Shown: piece by piece, positions 8,058-16,022 of the stretch
How positions within the stretch are numbered: position 1 is the stretch's first letter
How the letters are laid out: each line of letters opens with the position of its first letter
Source: Plantactinospora mayteni
GTDB taxonomy: Bacteria > Actinomycetota > Actinomycetes > Mycobacteriales > Micromonosporaceae
DNA: 64,000 bases
NCBI RefSeq assembly: GCF_016862935.1
Contig: NZ_BONX01000054.1
Location: forward strand, 62,001 to 126,000
Direction: 5' to 3'
Translations under genes and position numbers: made by a program
The notes under the pieces: model-generated
Told to the model about the DNA's origin: nothing
Database searches by the model: none
Seen by the model: the letters and a program-made list of their open reading frames with translations, nothing else

Positions 8058-11000
8058 TCAGACGGAGACCAGGTCGAACCTCTCCCAGGGGCCGATCGAG
8101 TCCCGGTTGGCGATCAGGGCCGCCGCGCCGCCGTTCTCGGCGACGACGTACTTGTTGTTCACCGTCGCCCGCAGGCTGACCGAGCCGTCCGAGTTGCGGA
8201 CCAGGGCGAACGTCTCCCACGCCCCGGCCGAGGGCCGGTTCGCGATCAGCGGGTTGGCCCCGGCATTGTCCGCGCAGACGAACTGGTTGTTCACCCTGGC
8301 CCGCAGCCCGATGTTGCCGCCGCCGAGGTCCACCTGGTCGAACTGCTCCCACGACCCGACGGCTGCGGCGTTGGCGATCAGGTTGCCGGCACCGGCGTTG
8401 CTGGCGCTGACGTACTGGCCGTTGACCTGGGCGCGCAGCGCCACCGCGCCGGTCGGCTGGGTGCCGCCGGTGAGGATCCGAAGCGCGTCGATCATGCCGA
8501 CCGAGGTGGTCTTGTTGACGATCCGGATCGTGTGGCTGCCGTTGGGCAGCCCGGTCCTGCGCCAGACGACCTGCTGGGCCTGGCGGGCGCCGGAGGCGTT
8601 CAGGTTGACGTTCGCCTGGAACACGTTGTCGAGATAGACGTCGACGTTCCCCATGTCGCTGAAGCGTTCGGAGAGATATTCGACGCCGGTCCCGGTGAAG
8701 GTGTAGGAGGCGGTGGCGTTGACGGTGTTGCTGTGGTGGGTGTCGTCGTTGTAGTCGCCGTAGCCGCGTGCGGTGGTGAGGTGCCAGTTGGCGTCGTAGG
8801 TCAACAGGGTGTTGTTGACCAGGTCGCCGCCGCCCGGGTTGCCGGGGCCGCCGCCGAGGCCGAGCGTCGAGGCGGTGCCGGAGAGCGACTTCACGCCCTG
8901 GTTGGCGCTGCCGGTCAGCGTGGTCGCGGAGTAGCTGGAGAGCGGCTTGCCGGTCCGCTCCACCACGTAGTTCGTGTTCGCCGCCGTGGCAAAGGTGATC
9001 TCGCCGGCCGAGCTGGTCGTCAGGATGGCGTTGTCCGAGGTACGCCGGACGCGTACCTCCTGGCCGCCCCACGGGTTCACCACCCGGGCCTGCTTGCCGT
9101 GCAGGCTGCGCAGCCCGACGTACTTGATCTCGCCGGCCTCCCGCTCGGAGCTGACCACGAAACCGTCCTTGGCCAGTAGGCTGAACTTGCCGACGAAGCT
9201 GGAGTCGGTCGGCACCGCCGGAAAGACCCGGATCTTGTCGTTGTACGACTGCATCAGCGACTCGTTCATCGCCGCCAGGTGGATGCCGAGATACTCGAAG
9301 ACCCCGTTGGTGTTGTTGGTCATCCCGTTCGGGTAGTTCTGGTATTTCTGGAGCATCGTCTTCATGCCCTGGAACGCCTGGTTGCCCAGCCCGAGCCGGG
9401 CGGCGTGCACGTGGTCGTTCGACCAGACGTTGCCGTACGGGTGCGGCCGGACGTTCCAGGTGTTGACCGCGGTCTGCTGGTCGGGGTAGCCGATCCCGGT
9501 CTGGTCGTAGGGCCAGACGAGTTCCAGCGCCACGTTCTCGTTGTTCCGGGTCTGCGAGATCGGCGGGTCGTGCGGCAGGTACGCCCCGTTCTGGATCTGG
9601 TACGGCGCCAGGTTGTTGACGATGTTCTGCCAGTTCGCCCGCAGTCCCGGGTCCAGCCCGAGCTGCTGGCTCACCTGGATCGTCAGCGGGAAGAGCAGCC
9701 GTACCGCCGCCAGGTCGGTGATCGCGTTCCGGACGTCCCAGTACGTCTCGTGCGAGTTCGAGTTCGCCATGTAGTAGCGGCCGGAGGAGTCCCGGCTCAG
9801 GATGTCCTCGTAGAACTTCACCGCCTCCCGCATGTACGGGTACGCGGTGTTCCGCAGGTACGCCTCGTCGTTGGTGTACCGGTATTGCAGGTACATGTTG
9901 TAGGCGGCCTCGGTACCGGTGGAGTAGAGGTCGTTGACGTAGTCGCTGTTGATGGTGCCCCGGGCGTTGCCGTCCCAGCCCATCGTCTCCGGTACCCAGA
10001 GCCCGTCACTGCCGTAGCGGGTCGTGGTGTAGGACTTCAGCGCGGCAAGATTGCGGCTGTAGAGCCGGTTGAACCCGGCCATCAGGTCGACGTGGTTGCT
10101 GGCCAGGAACGAGTTGTAGACGTCGCGCTGGTTCCAGTACCAGTAGCCGTTGCTCCATTTCGAGTTGTCCTGGGTGGCCCGGAAGACGCCGTTGATGAAG
10201 TGCAGCGGATAGTTGCCGAACCCGCCCGCCGCGATCATGTAGGTGGCCAGGTAGTAGACGTTCTCCAGATAGTCGGCGTCCCCGCCCGCGTTGGAGTACT
10301 GCACGAACGACTTCGCCCAGAAGTCGTGCCACCAGTTGCGGTAGTTGTTGAGCGTGGTGTTGTAGCCGGTCGACTTCACCGCCGCGAGCTGGTTCTTCGC
10401 CTGCTGCACCGAGTTCTGCCCCGGGGAGTTGACCCGGGAGGCGGCGGTGAACCAGACGGTGTAGCTGCTGGTCGGGGTGATGTTCAGGCGTACCCGGGTG
10501 CCGTTGACCACCTGCGACGTATAGCTCGCGCCTTCGACGGTGGCCGCCAGGGTGTAGCCGAAGTTGTTCGGGTCGGCCTGGCCCCGGCTGATCCCCACCC
10601 CGGTCGAGTCGGCGAAGGTGCTCGCCGTGCGCCAGGTGGTCAGGTTGGGTACGTCGGCGATGTTCTGGACGCTGTTCAGGTCCCAGAGGCTCAGGTCGAG
10701 CCCGACACTGGTCACCCCCGGCCGGCTGTCCTCGACGTGGATGCCCATCACCTCGGAGTTGGGCGAGCCCATGATGGTGATGGTGCGATTGTTGTCGTAG
10801 CGGGTGGTCAGCGTGCCGTCATAGAGCGACAGTCGCTGCTGGTAGGTGCTGTAGCCGCTGTCGAACTGCGGATTGCTGAACAGGTTGACGTTGCCGGCCG
10901 CATAGGTCGACTGCTGGGCCAGGTCGACGTTGGAGACCTGCATCGACAGGCCGTTCTGGCTCCACACCATCGCCCCGGTGCGCCCGTTGCCGACGGTCAG

Positions 11001-11207
11001 CCCGTGCAGCGGGTTGGTGTTCGGCCGGTTGTAGACGATGTCGTGCTTCGACAGGTAGTTGGCATAGTTGACGTTCAGCGCGCCGGTGCTCGAATTGAAC
11101 GCGGCGTCCGTGGGCGCCGCTGCGGCCGGGACGGCCGGGCCGGTGGCGACGAGGCCGCCCGTGAGCAGGGCGGCGAGCATGACGCGGATCGGCGTACTCA
11201 CCTTCAT
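8058..11207 (-). CDS. Secreted DUF5703 / GH95-like glycoside hydrolase with fascin-like trefoil
   Basis: This is a 1049-residue exported protein. I chose ATG 11207 because AAGGGG lies 9 nt upstream; the in-frame GTG at 11213 is too close to it. After a signal peptide (to about 31) comes an N-terminal beta-sandwich of DUF5703 type (LHGLTVGNGRTGAMVWSQNG) and an (alpha/alpha)6 barrel (WYWNQRDVYNSFLASNHVDL). About 795-912 is a jelly-roll module (DVYLDNVFQANVNLNASGAR), and about 916-1049 is a beta-trefoil with repeats NGQYVSAS, NNQFVCAD and NNKYVVAE. The fold is that of GH95/GH65-type enzymes acting on fucosides or related glycans; I cannot name the substrate. A sequence close to the fucose operator lies about 174 bp upstream, which suggests co-regulation with the locus at 32421-46051. 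Confidence 0.75.
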   Translation of the reverse strand: MKVSTPIRVMLAALLTGGLVATGPAVPAAAAPTDAAFNSSTGALNVNYANYLSKHDIVYNRPNTNPLHGLTVGNGRTGAMVWSQNGLSMQVSNVDLAQQSTYAAGNVNLFSNPQFDSGYSTYQQRLSLYDGTLTTRYDNNRTITIMGSPNSEVMGIHVEDSRPGVTSVGLDLSLWDLNSVQNIADVPNLTTWRTASTFADSTGVGISRGQADPNNFGYTLAATVEGASYTSQVVNGTRVRLNITPTSSYTVWFTAASRVNSPGQNSVQQAKNQLAAVKSTGYNTTLNNYRNWWHDFWAKSFVQYSNAGGDADYLENVYYLATYMIAAGGFGNYPLHFINGVFRATQDNSKWSNGYWYWNQRDVYNSFLASNHVDLMAGFNRLYSRNLAALKSYTTTRYGSDGLWVPETMGWDGNARGTINSDYVNDLYSTGTEAAYNMYLQYRYTNDEAYLRNTAYPYMREAVKFYEDILSRDSSGRYYMANSNSHETYWDVRNAITDLAAVRLLFPLTIQVSQQLGLDPGLRANWQNIVNNLAPYQIQNGAYLPHDPPISQTRNNENVALELVWPYDQTGIGYPDQQTAVNTWNVRPHPYGNVWSNDHVHAARLGLGNQAFQGMKTMLQKYQNYPNGMTNNTNGVFEYLGIHLAAMNESLMQSYNDKIRVFPAVPTDSSFVGKFSLLAKDGFVVSSEREAGEIKYVGLRSLHGKQARVVNPWGGQEVRVRRTSDNAILTTSSAGEITFATAANTNYVVERTGKPLSSYSATTLTGSANQGVKSLSGTASTLGLGGGPGNPGGGDLVNNTLLTYDANWHLTTARGYGDYNDDTHHSNTVNATASYTFTGTGVEYLSERFSDMGNVDVYLDNVFQANVNLNASGARQAQQVVWRRTGLPNGSHTIRIVNKTTSVGMIDALRILTGGTQPTGAVALRAQVNGQYVSASNAGAGNLIANAAAVGSWEQFDQVDLGGGNIGLRARVNNQFVCADNAGANPLIANRPSAGAWETFALVRNSDGSVSLRATVNNKYVVAENGGAAALIANRDSIGPWERFDLVSV

Positions 11208-11380
11208 CGACACGATCCCCTTCTAGATCGTCCGGTGGGAAGATGTCTCGCGCCCCGGAGGCCGGTGCAGCTCCCCATCCGCCGAAAACGGGGAGCGACG
11301 TCGAGACGGACCGGGCCGGTGAGCCACCCGAGGTCGCTGACCTGTGGGTAACCATCGACTCATGTCTGTGACTTGCAGTT

Positions 11381-11391
11381 AACATTGGATG
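11381..11391. promoter_or_regulatory. Candidate fucose-regulon operator (ACATTGGATGT)
   Basis: The site differs at one position from the ACATCSGATGT palindromes at 36100 and 39372. It is followed by GCATCC, giving a second GGATG/CATCC dyad (GGATG-N5-CATCC). Its location in the AT-rich region upstream of the GH95-like gene suits a repressor site. The cognate regulator is inferred to be the FCD/GntR protein at 45380. Confidence 0.4.
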
Positions 11392-11514
11392 TCTTGCATC
11401 CGTCAATCCCTTGCCGTGATGTTTTTGAACGCTCTGGCGCTAGGGGATGCCGCGAGATCGCCTACATACATCGGAGGTATGGCCCGACCTGGGCCTGGCC
11501 GGAGTGCGGCAAGC

Positions 11515-11553
11515 GGCCCGCCCCGGACCGGGGGAGGCGGTCCGGGGCGGGCC
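11515..11553 (-). terminator. Hairpin terminator of the small-protein pair
   Basis: A perfect 15-bp stem (GGCCCGCCCCGGACC at 11515-11529 with 11539-11553) has a 9-nt loop. It lies 32 bp past the stop of the minus-strand gene ending at 11585. Confidence 0.7.
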
Positions 11554-11584
11554 AGGGGGTGATGAGGCGGTCAGGGGCAGGGGA

Positions 11585-11872
11585 TCAGCGGCGGCGGCGG
11601 GGCACCCAGTAGAGGAGTTGGCCGGCGATCAGCGCGGGGTGCGTGTCTGGCAGGGCTTGCAGTGCGCGGGCGAGGTGGGAGGCGAGGTACATCATCAGAC
11701 CCACCCGGTCACCCCGGAAGCCGATCAGCAGGGCAAGGCGGGCCGGCGCGCACGGCCAGGGGTCGGAGCAGGTCTGACACTGGTACGACTGCGTCGGGCT
11801 GTGCCGACCGGCCGGGTAGCGCCGCGCGTTCCGCCGCATGTGCCGGTACCAGCGCTCCTGCGGCCCGATCAC
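11585..11872 (-). CDS. Small cysteine-motif protein next to an XRE/DUF397 module
   Basis: This 95-residue protein starts at GTG 11872, four bases after the stop of the gene ending at 11877, so the two are probably co-transcribed. It carries a CxxC..WPC motif (CQTCSDPWPCAPAR) that could bind a metal, then a hydrophobic helix (LASHLARALQALPD) and a basic C-terminus. Proteins of this shape are commonly found next to XRE-DUF397 modules in actinomycetes and are sometimes labelled flavin reductase without support. There is no signal peptide. Function unknown. Confidence 0.7.
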   Translation of the reverse strand: MIGPQERWYRHMRRNARRYPAGRHSPTQSYQCQTCSDPWPCAPARLALLIGFRGDRVGLMMYLASHLARALQALPDTHPALIAGQLLYWVPRRRR

Positions 11873-11876
11873 GCGG

Positions 11877-12218
11877 TCACGACCGGGCGGCGCTGTGCCG
11901 GGACCGGTGCTGCTGTGCCGGAGTCAGGCCGCCCGCGCGGCCGTTGGCCAGGTGGGAGTGGGTGGGTCCGTCCCAGCCGTGGCGACGGTTGGTGGCCCTG
12001 GTGCGGGGTGTGGTCGGTGGGGCCGGCACGGATGCCGTCGCGCGGACGGCGGCCCGGTAGTCCGCGCGGGACAGCGGCGGAGTTGGTGGTGGCTGGTAGG
12101 GCATCGGCACCAGCTCGACCGAGTCCGGGCAACGCCACCGAAAGCCACACCGGCAGTACCGCCAGAGTCGGCGCCAGTCGCGGCGGTGATACGGCCTGAT
12201 TCTGCGGCGCAATTTCAT
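11877..12218 (-). CDS. Conserved small basic protein of unknown function
   Basis: This 113-residue protein starts at ATG 12218. Its N-terminus is rich in Arg and Trp and contains a short Cys pair (WRYCRCGFRWRCPDS). The C-terminal half is low-complexity (Pro, Thr, Arg, His). The N-terminal motif resembles small proteins common in Micromonosporaceae beside XRE-DUF397 modules, as far as I can judge from memory. It is the first gene of a two-gene minus-strand unit, divergent from the XRE regulator at 12453 across a 234-bp region that must hold both promoters. The function is not known. Confidence 0.65.
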   Translation of the reverse strand: MKLRRRIRPYHRRDWRRLWRYCRCGFRWRCPDSVELVPMPYQPPPTPPLSRADYRAAVRATASVPAPPTTPRTRATNRRHGWDGPTHSHLANGRAGGLTPAQQHRSRHSAARS

Positions 12219-12452
12219 GCTGCCTCCCGTCGGCGGAATGTGGACGGGGGCGGCGCCCGGCTCCGACCATTGGCACCGCCCCCGTAGGCACCCACCCGAA
12301 TTGGAAGGTCACGGGGGCGGGCAAGTGCCTGGATTCCACCCTGGACCGTGGCCCCATTACGGCGGAAGATGCTGGTCGGGCACGGGAAACCCGCAGGCAA
12401 GCCATCGAATATGACCATGAACGCCGAAGTCATTTGGGGGACGTGAAAGCCT

Positions 12453-13238
12453 ATGTCTGCAAGCGAATATCTGGTAAAGGACCTTCGCCGCACACGGGAT
12501 CTCCTCGGCCTGACCCAAGAGGCGTGGGCGGGGCGGGTCCACTTCTCCGCAAAGCACGTCGGCGCCGTGGAGCGAGGCGAGCGCGCAGCGCTCCCGGACT
12601 ATCTGACAGCCGTGGATCGCGCGTTCGGGACCACGTTCATGGAGTTCTACCGGAAGTTCGTGATGGGGGAACTCACTCCGATCTGGTATCGGCCGTTCTT
12701 CGAGAGCGAGGGCCGGGCGAGCCTGCTCAGGGTCTATCAACCTCTGCTGGTCCCGGGCATCCTGCAAACCGAGGCATACGCGCGGGCCGTCCTGGCGGGA
12801 TACCGTGTCCACCCGGACGCCGTGGATGGCATGGTGGCGACGCGGCTCGGTCGACAGGAGATCCTGTACCGCCGGCCCGACCCCTGCCAGTTGGTCGCGG
12901 TCGTGGACGAAGGGGTCCTGCACCGCCAAGTGGGCGATGCGACGGTCATGCGTGACCAGTTGAAGGCTCTGGTGACAGTCTGTGAGCATCCCAACGTTCG
13001 GGTGCAGGTCGTTCCGTTCGGCGCCGGCGTCTACGCCGGGCTGGACGGCCCGATGGTGCTCGCGACCGTCGACGGCCGGTCGGTCGGCTTCCTCGAAGGA
13101 CACCTGAAGGGTCACGTTGTCGAGAGCCCGGACGCCACGGCGGACCTTGAAGGCGCATGGGAGGCCATCCGGGACTACGCTCTGCCCGGTAACCAAAGCC
13201 TGGAACTGATCATGAGGACGGCCGAGAAATGGACGTGA
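12453..13238 (+). CDS. XRE-family regulator with DUF5753 domain
   Basis: This is a 261-residue cytoplasmic regulator. The N-terminal helix-turn-helix (about 8-65; LRRTRDLLGLTQEAWAGR, FSAKHVGAVERGERA) is of XRE/WhiJ type. The rest is DUF5753 (LLVPGILQTEAYARAVL; VTVCEHPNVRVQVVPFG), the usual ligand or partner domain of actinobacterial XRE regulators. It overlaps the DUF397 gene by 10 bp, which indicates translational coupling. Such pairs are implicated in control of development or antibiotic production in Streptomyces (WhiJ-, AbaA-like systems). The target genes here are unknown; the divergent small-protein pair is a reasonable candidate. Confidence 0.9.
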   Translation: MSASEYLVKDLRRTRDLLGLTQEAWAGRVHFSAKHVGAVERGERAALPDYLTAVDRAFGTTFMEFYRKFVMGELTPIWYRPFFESEGRASLLRVYQPLLVPGILQTEAYARAVLAGYRVHPDAVDGMVATRLGRQEILYRRPDPCQLVAVVDEGVLHRQVGDATVMRDQLKALVTVCEHPNVRVQVVPFGAGVYAGLDGPMVLATVDGRSVGFLEGHLKGHVVESPDATADLEGAWEAIRDYALPGNQSLELIMRTAEKWT

Positions 13239-13417
13239 ACACCGCCCCGAACTGGCACAAGTCGTCGCGCAGCGACACCGGACAGTGCGTCGAGGTGGCC
13301 GACAACCTCCCCGGCCGCGTCCTCGTACGGGACAGCAAGAACCCGGAGGGGCCAGTTTTGACGTTCAGCTCCCGACAGTGGCGCGGGTTCATCGCCCAGA
13401 CCACCGCTGGCTTCTGA
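13229..13417 (+). CDS. DUF397 protein, partner of the XRE regulator
   Basis: This 62-residue protein has the DUF397 signature: WHKSSRSDTGQCVEVAD, then VLVRDSKNPEGPVLTFSSRQWRGFI. It overlaps the XRE gene by 10 bp. DUF397 proteins are small cytoplasmic partners, possibly antagonists, of the adjacent XRE-DUF5753 regulators. Confidence 0.92.
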   Translation: MDVNTAPNWHKSSRSDTGQCVEVADNLPGRVLVRDSKNPEGPVLTFSSRQWRGFIAQTTAGF

Positions 13418-13539
13418 GTGGGTAAGGCTCGCGGTCTACCTGCTGCCATCGGTTACGAGGGGTCGTCCCGCCCGATGCCGGTGGTATTCGGCAGGTCGTG
13501 TGAATCTGTCGGGGTCGTTGAGCGAGTCCCTGTATGGCC

Positions 13540-13575
13540 GCACGTTCCGCACGTTCCGGACGTTCCGCACAGTCC
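13540..13575. repeat. Short tandem repeat, four 9-bp units
   Basis: Units read GCACGTTCC, GCACGTTCC, GGACGTTCC and GCACAGTCC. The array is non-coding and lies 120 bp past the DUF397 stop. Confidence 0.7.
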
Positions 13576-13604
13576 GACTGACGGCGTCCCGGTGCGGCTC
13601 GGAT

Positions 13605-13646
13605 CGTGGTCTCCTACTACCCCTCAGGGGGCAGTAAGAGACCACG
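13605..13646 (+). terminator. Imperfect hairpin, likely terminator
   Basis: Arms at 13605-13623 and 13628-13646 (CGTGGTCTC..CCCC / GGGG..GAGACCACG) pair at about 17 of 19 positions with a 4-nt loop. It is the strongest structure downstream of the XRE-DUF397 unit, although 190 bp past the stop. It could also serve the convergent gene ending at 13821. Confidence 0.45.
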
Positions 13647-13820
13647 CAACGACAGCCGTACGGTTAGGAAGCCTGCTCCCCGCGCACGCGGGCCGTCGGC
13701 TGATGCTTACCCAACCGATCCGGCCGCTCCTGTCCGGCTGTCCCGGAGACGGCCGTCGCCGCCCGCGCCGGCCGCAGCATCCAGGACCTCCGCGAATCGC
13801 CCCGGCTCTCTGATGCCGTA

Positions 13821-14390
13821 TCAGGCGCCGTCCTGCGGAACCGACGCGACGATGCGCTGGTAGCCGTCCCGGTCACGCGGGACGCGGGGCTCCTCCAAGG
13901 CGCGAACCGCGACGGGATCGCCGGTGGGCTCGAGCACCGCTCCCGCGATGTTCTCCCAGGCGAGTCCCTCGGCGTAGAAGTCGATCCCGTACTGCGCGAC
14001 GATCTTCGGCTCGCCGTCGACCTCCATCGCCCTGTACTGGTACGCGTAGGCGATGTAGTTGGTCTCCTTGCCGCCGCCGACGTCGGCCGCGAAGCAGGTG
14101 CCCCACCCGGGCACGTCGTACTCCACGACCAGGTACAACGGGCGGCGTACCGGCGTCGACGCCTTCTCCGCGATCTCGGCCAGTTCCTCGGCCGGCAGAC
14201 CCCGAGGACGCATGAACGGGGACGTCATGCTGGTGCCGGGTGAGGAGTACATGAAGCTCTCCGTACGCGCGACCCGTTGTTCGAGCTGATCGTCCGGCTC
14301 CGCGAGGTTGGCGACGTCCTGCTCGTACACCGCCGTGAGGAACTCCTGGAAGAAGGTCACGGCCTCGTCGATGTTCACGTCAACTCTCAC
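13821..14390 (-). CDS. Conserved hypothetical protein beside a SUKH-4 gene
   Basis: This 189-residue cytoplasmic protein has no signal peptide or membrane segment. It is acidic, with predicted beta-rich central sequence (YLVVEYDVPGWGTCFAADV, YIAYAYQYRAMEVDG). I do not recognise a family. The GTG at 14390 gives the longest form but has only a weak AG-rich upstream; GTG 14378 (NIDEAVTF) is an alternative. It follows the SUKH-4 gene by 67 bp on the same strand. Size, acidity and position would suit an immunity-type protein, but that is inference. Confidence 0.6.
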   Translation of the reverse strand: MRVDVNIDEAVTFFQEFLTAVYEQDVANLAEPDDQLEQRVARTESFMYSSPGTSMTSPFMRPRGLPAEELAEIAEKASTPVRRPLYLVVEYDVPGWGTCFAADVGGGKETNYIAYAYQYRAMEVDGEPKIVAQYGIDFYAEGLAWENIAGAVLEPTGDPVAVRALEEPRVPRDRDGYQRIVASVPQDGA

Positions 14391-14457
14391 TCTTTCTCAC
14401 GAGGTGCCACACATCGAGCATTGTTCAGAACGGTGCGTCCACTGACCAACCAGGGCA

Positions 14458-15042
14458 TCACCCCTCGGACACGAGGGTTTCCAGTGCGAAGAGCACCACG
14501 TGCTGCCAGAACATGGCCGGGCTGTCGAAGGACGGCCGGTCGACGTCGCGGATCTCCCCGACCAGGCGGCGCACCTCGTCCCCGATCTCTTCCTGCGACT
14601 CGTCCTCGTCCACGCTGTAGAGCAGGTCGAGGCCCTTGAACTTCAACCGGAGCTGGTACGCGGTCTCAAGGAATCGCTCCAGGGACGTGTTGATCAGCGC
14701 GAGCTTCCGGTCGCCGCTCCCCGGCTCGTACCAGTAGATGTGGTTGTCCGACCGCGACAGGCAGGCGAAGCCGCCCATGCCTGCGGCGATCACGATGTCA
14801 TCCCGAACCTCCGGCGGGAACTTGTCCGGAGTCGCGGTGTCAAGGGCCTGGCTGATGGTCTGCGGCGGGTCGGTCCGGACGTTGCCGAAATACAGTTGGC
14901 CCAGGAGTGACTGGGGCATGCCGACTTCGGTCAGCAGCCGCCGGTCCTCGGGGTTGGCGAAGTGGCGCTCGGCGACCTCCGGCGGCATCGTCTCGACCCA
15001 GAGCGGGCCGAACGCCGACACCAGTGCCGCATGCGTGACCAT
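14458..15042 (-). CDS. SUKH-4 family immunity-like protein
   Basis: This 194-residue protein starts at ATG 15042 with GAGGAG 6 nt upstream. The sequence has SUKH-4 features: an N-terminal FGPLWVETMPPEVAERHFA, a G-[ML]P turn (LTEVGMPQSLLG), a strand-rich middle (DDIVIAAGMGGFACLSRSD, IYWYEPGSGDRKLALINTS) and a helical C-terminus. SUKH proteins commonly neutralise nuclease toxins of polymorphic toxin systems. No toxin gene is visible within several kilobases, so this is an orphan immunity gene or has another role. Confidence 0.7.
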   Translation of the reverse strand: MVTHAALVSAFGPLWVETMPPEVAERHFANPEDRRLLTEVGMPQSLLGQLYFGNVRTDPPQTISQALDTATPDKFPPEVRDDIVIAAGMGGFACLSRSDNHIYWYEPGSGDRKLALINTSLERFLETAYQLRLKFKGLDLLYSVDEDESQEEIGDEVRRLVGEIRDVDRPSFDSPAMFWQHVVLFALETLVSEG

Positions 15043-15677
15043 CTCGGGCTCCTCAGCCGGTCATCGAATCGGATATAGAACGTGCTGGAATCTGTGCGGA
15101 CTCCGGCATCCTACGTAGATCGTCCGGCCGGTCCTCGCCGTAGCGACTGTGCGCGACCTACTCCGACGCGCTCCGGCCGCCCTGCTACGGCCTGGCGACG
15201 ATCTACTACGAGGCGGTCCGGATCTTCGGCGCGTCGCATGCTCCCGCGCCGTCGCCATGACCTCGACACATCCCTCGCACGCCCGCTCCCGGTCCAGGCC
15301 CGCAACATCGCGCGGGCTTCGCGGGTGGCGACCTCGATCATCGGGTACGGGCTCAAGCGCGAAGCCGATCTGAAGTCGGTGCGACATACCGTGCCGGTGC
15401 ACGTTGACCGCAACCAGTTGCACCCGGCGCCGACGGCCGTGGTCCGCCAACCACCGCCCGACGGCGGTGCAGGCGTTGGCCCCTGCCCGGCTCACGTACG
15501 AGTACCTCGGCGGACCCAACTCGCCCCGCCGCGTACGGAAATTTCTCGACGAAATCTCGGCGGAGCGTGTCGGATCGAGGCTGCGCCGTTCGTAGCAGAA
15601 GTGAAGGCAGCCCGAGGACGGCCATACCGAACGACGATCAACCAAGGCCATCAAACGACGGGAAGGGAACCACGATC
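15043..15677. other. 635-bp stretch without a convincing gene
   Basis: Several open frames cross this region on both strands but they are arginine-rich shadow translations without ribosome sites. Two fragments look more protein-like: a plus-strand stretch near 15160-15240 (YSDALRPPCYGLATIYYEA) and one near 15480-15595 (ALAPARLTYEYLGGPNSPRR). They are in different frames and lack starts, so decayed genes are possible. No repeats or RNA genes were seen. Confidence 0.5.
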
Positions 15678-15884
15678 ATGAAGCTGACCACCACCACGAT
15701 GGTCACCGTCGACGGAGTCATGCAGGGACTCGGCGCGCCGGACGAGGACCGTCGGGGCGGATTCGAGCGTGGCGGATGGCAGGCGCCGACGTGGGACGAC
15801 GAGGCCGGGACGTTCCTGAACCAGGTCTACCGGCCCACCGGCCGCCCGCAGTACGCAACGGCGACGGCCGACTCGACCACGTGA
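15678..15884 (+). pseudogene. Internally deleted RibD/dihydrofolate reductase-like gene
   Basis: A good start (ATG 15678 after GGAAGGGAACC) opens an N-terminus typical of the DHFR-like RibD C-terminal family (LTTTTMVTVDGVMQG, DEDRRGGFERGGWQAP, DDEAGTFLNQVY). After about 47 residues it jumps directly to what looks like the family C-terminus (QVYRPTGRPQYATATA) and stops at 68 residues; intact members are about 185-200. The residues QVY occur on both sides of the junction in intact relatives, so an in-frame deletion between short direct repeats is the likely cause. An intact relative follows at 16023. Confidence 0.75.
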
Positions 15885-16022
15885 CGTAGCTGCCGCACCG
15901 GCCCTGACCTGCCGGTCGGGTGAGCAGTGACCGAAACACGTCGATGTATTGGGCAACTCGACGGGTGGCCAGTCTGTCCCACCGCACCCCGATCAACCGT
16001 TACTCGATTCGAGGAGAACATC

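Larger units (their letters stand above)
11208..11584. other. Non-coding stretch upstream of the GH95-like gene
   Basis: This 377-bp stretch separates two minus-strand genes. It is relatively AT-rich around 11340-11420, where the promoter of the gene starting at 11207 is expected. It holds a fucose-operator-like site at 11381 and a terminator hairpin at 11515. The short open frames across it have no homology I recognise. Confidence 0.7.
13418..13820. other. Non-coding stretch after the DUF397 gene
   Basis: This 403-bp region separates convergent genes. It contains a short 9-bp tandem repeat (13540) and a long imperfect hairpin (13605). At 13730-13860 a plus-strand frame without a start reads as plausible protein (RSIQDLRESPRLSDAVSGA) and runs into the 3' end of the next gene; it may be a gene remnant but I recognise no family. 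Confidence 0.5.

Noticed and set aside
15082-15681. Plus-strand frame of 199 codons in the decayed area
   Set aside because: Low-complexity Arg/Pro/Thr composition, no ribosome site, no recognisable family; at most gene debris.
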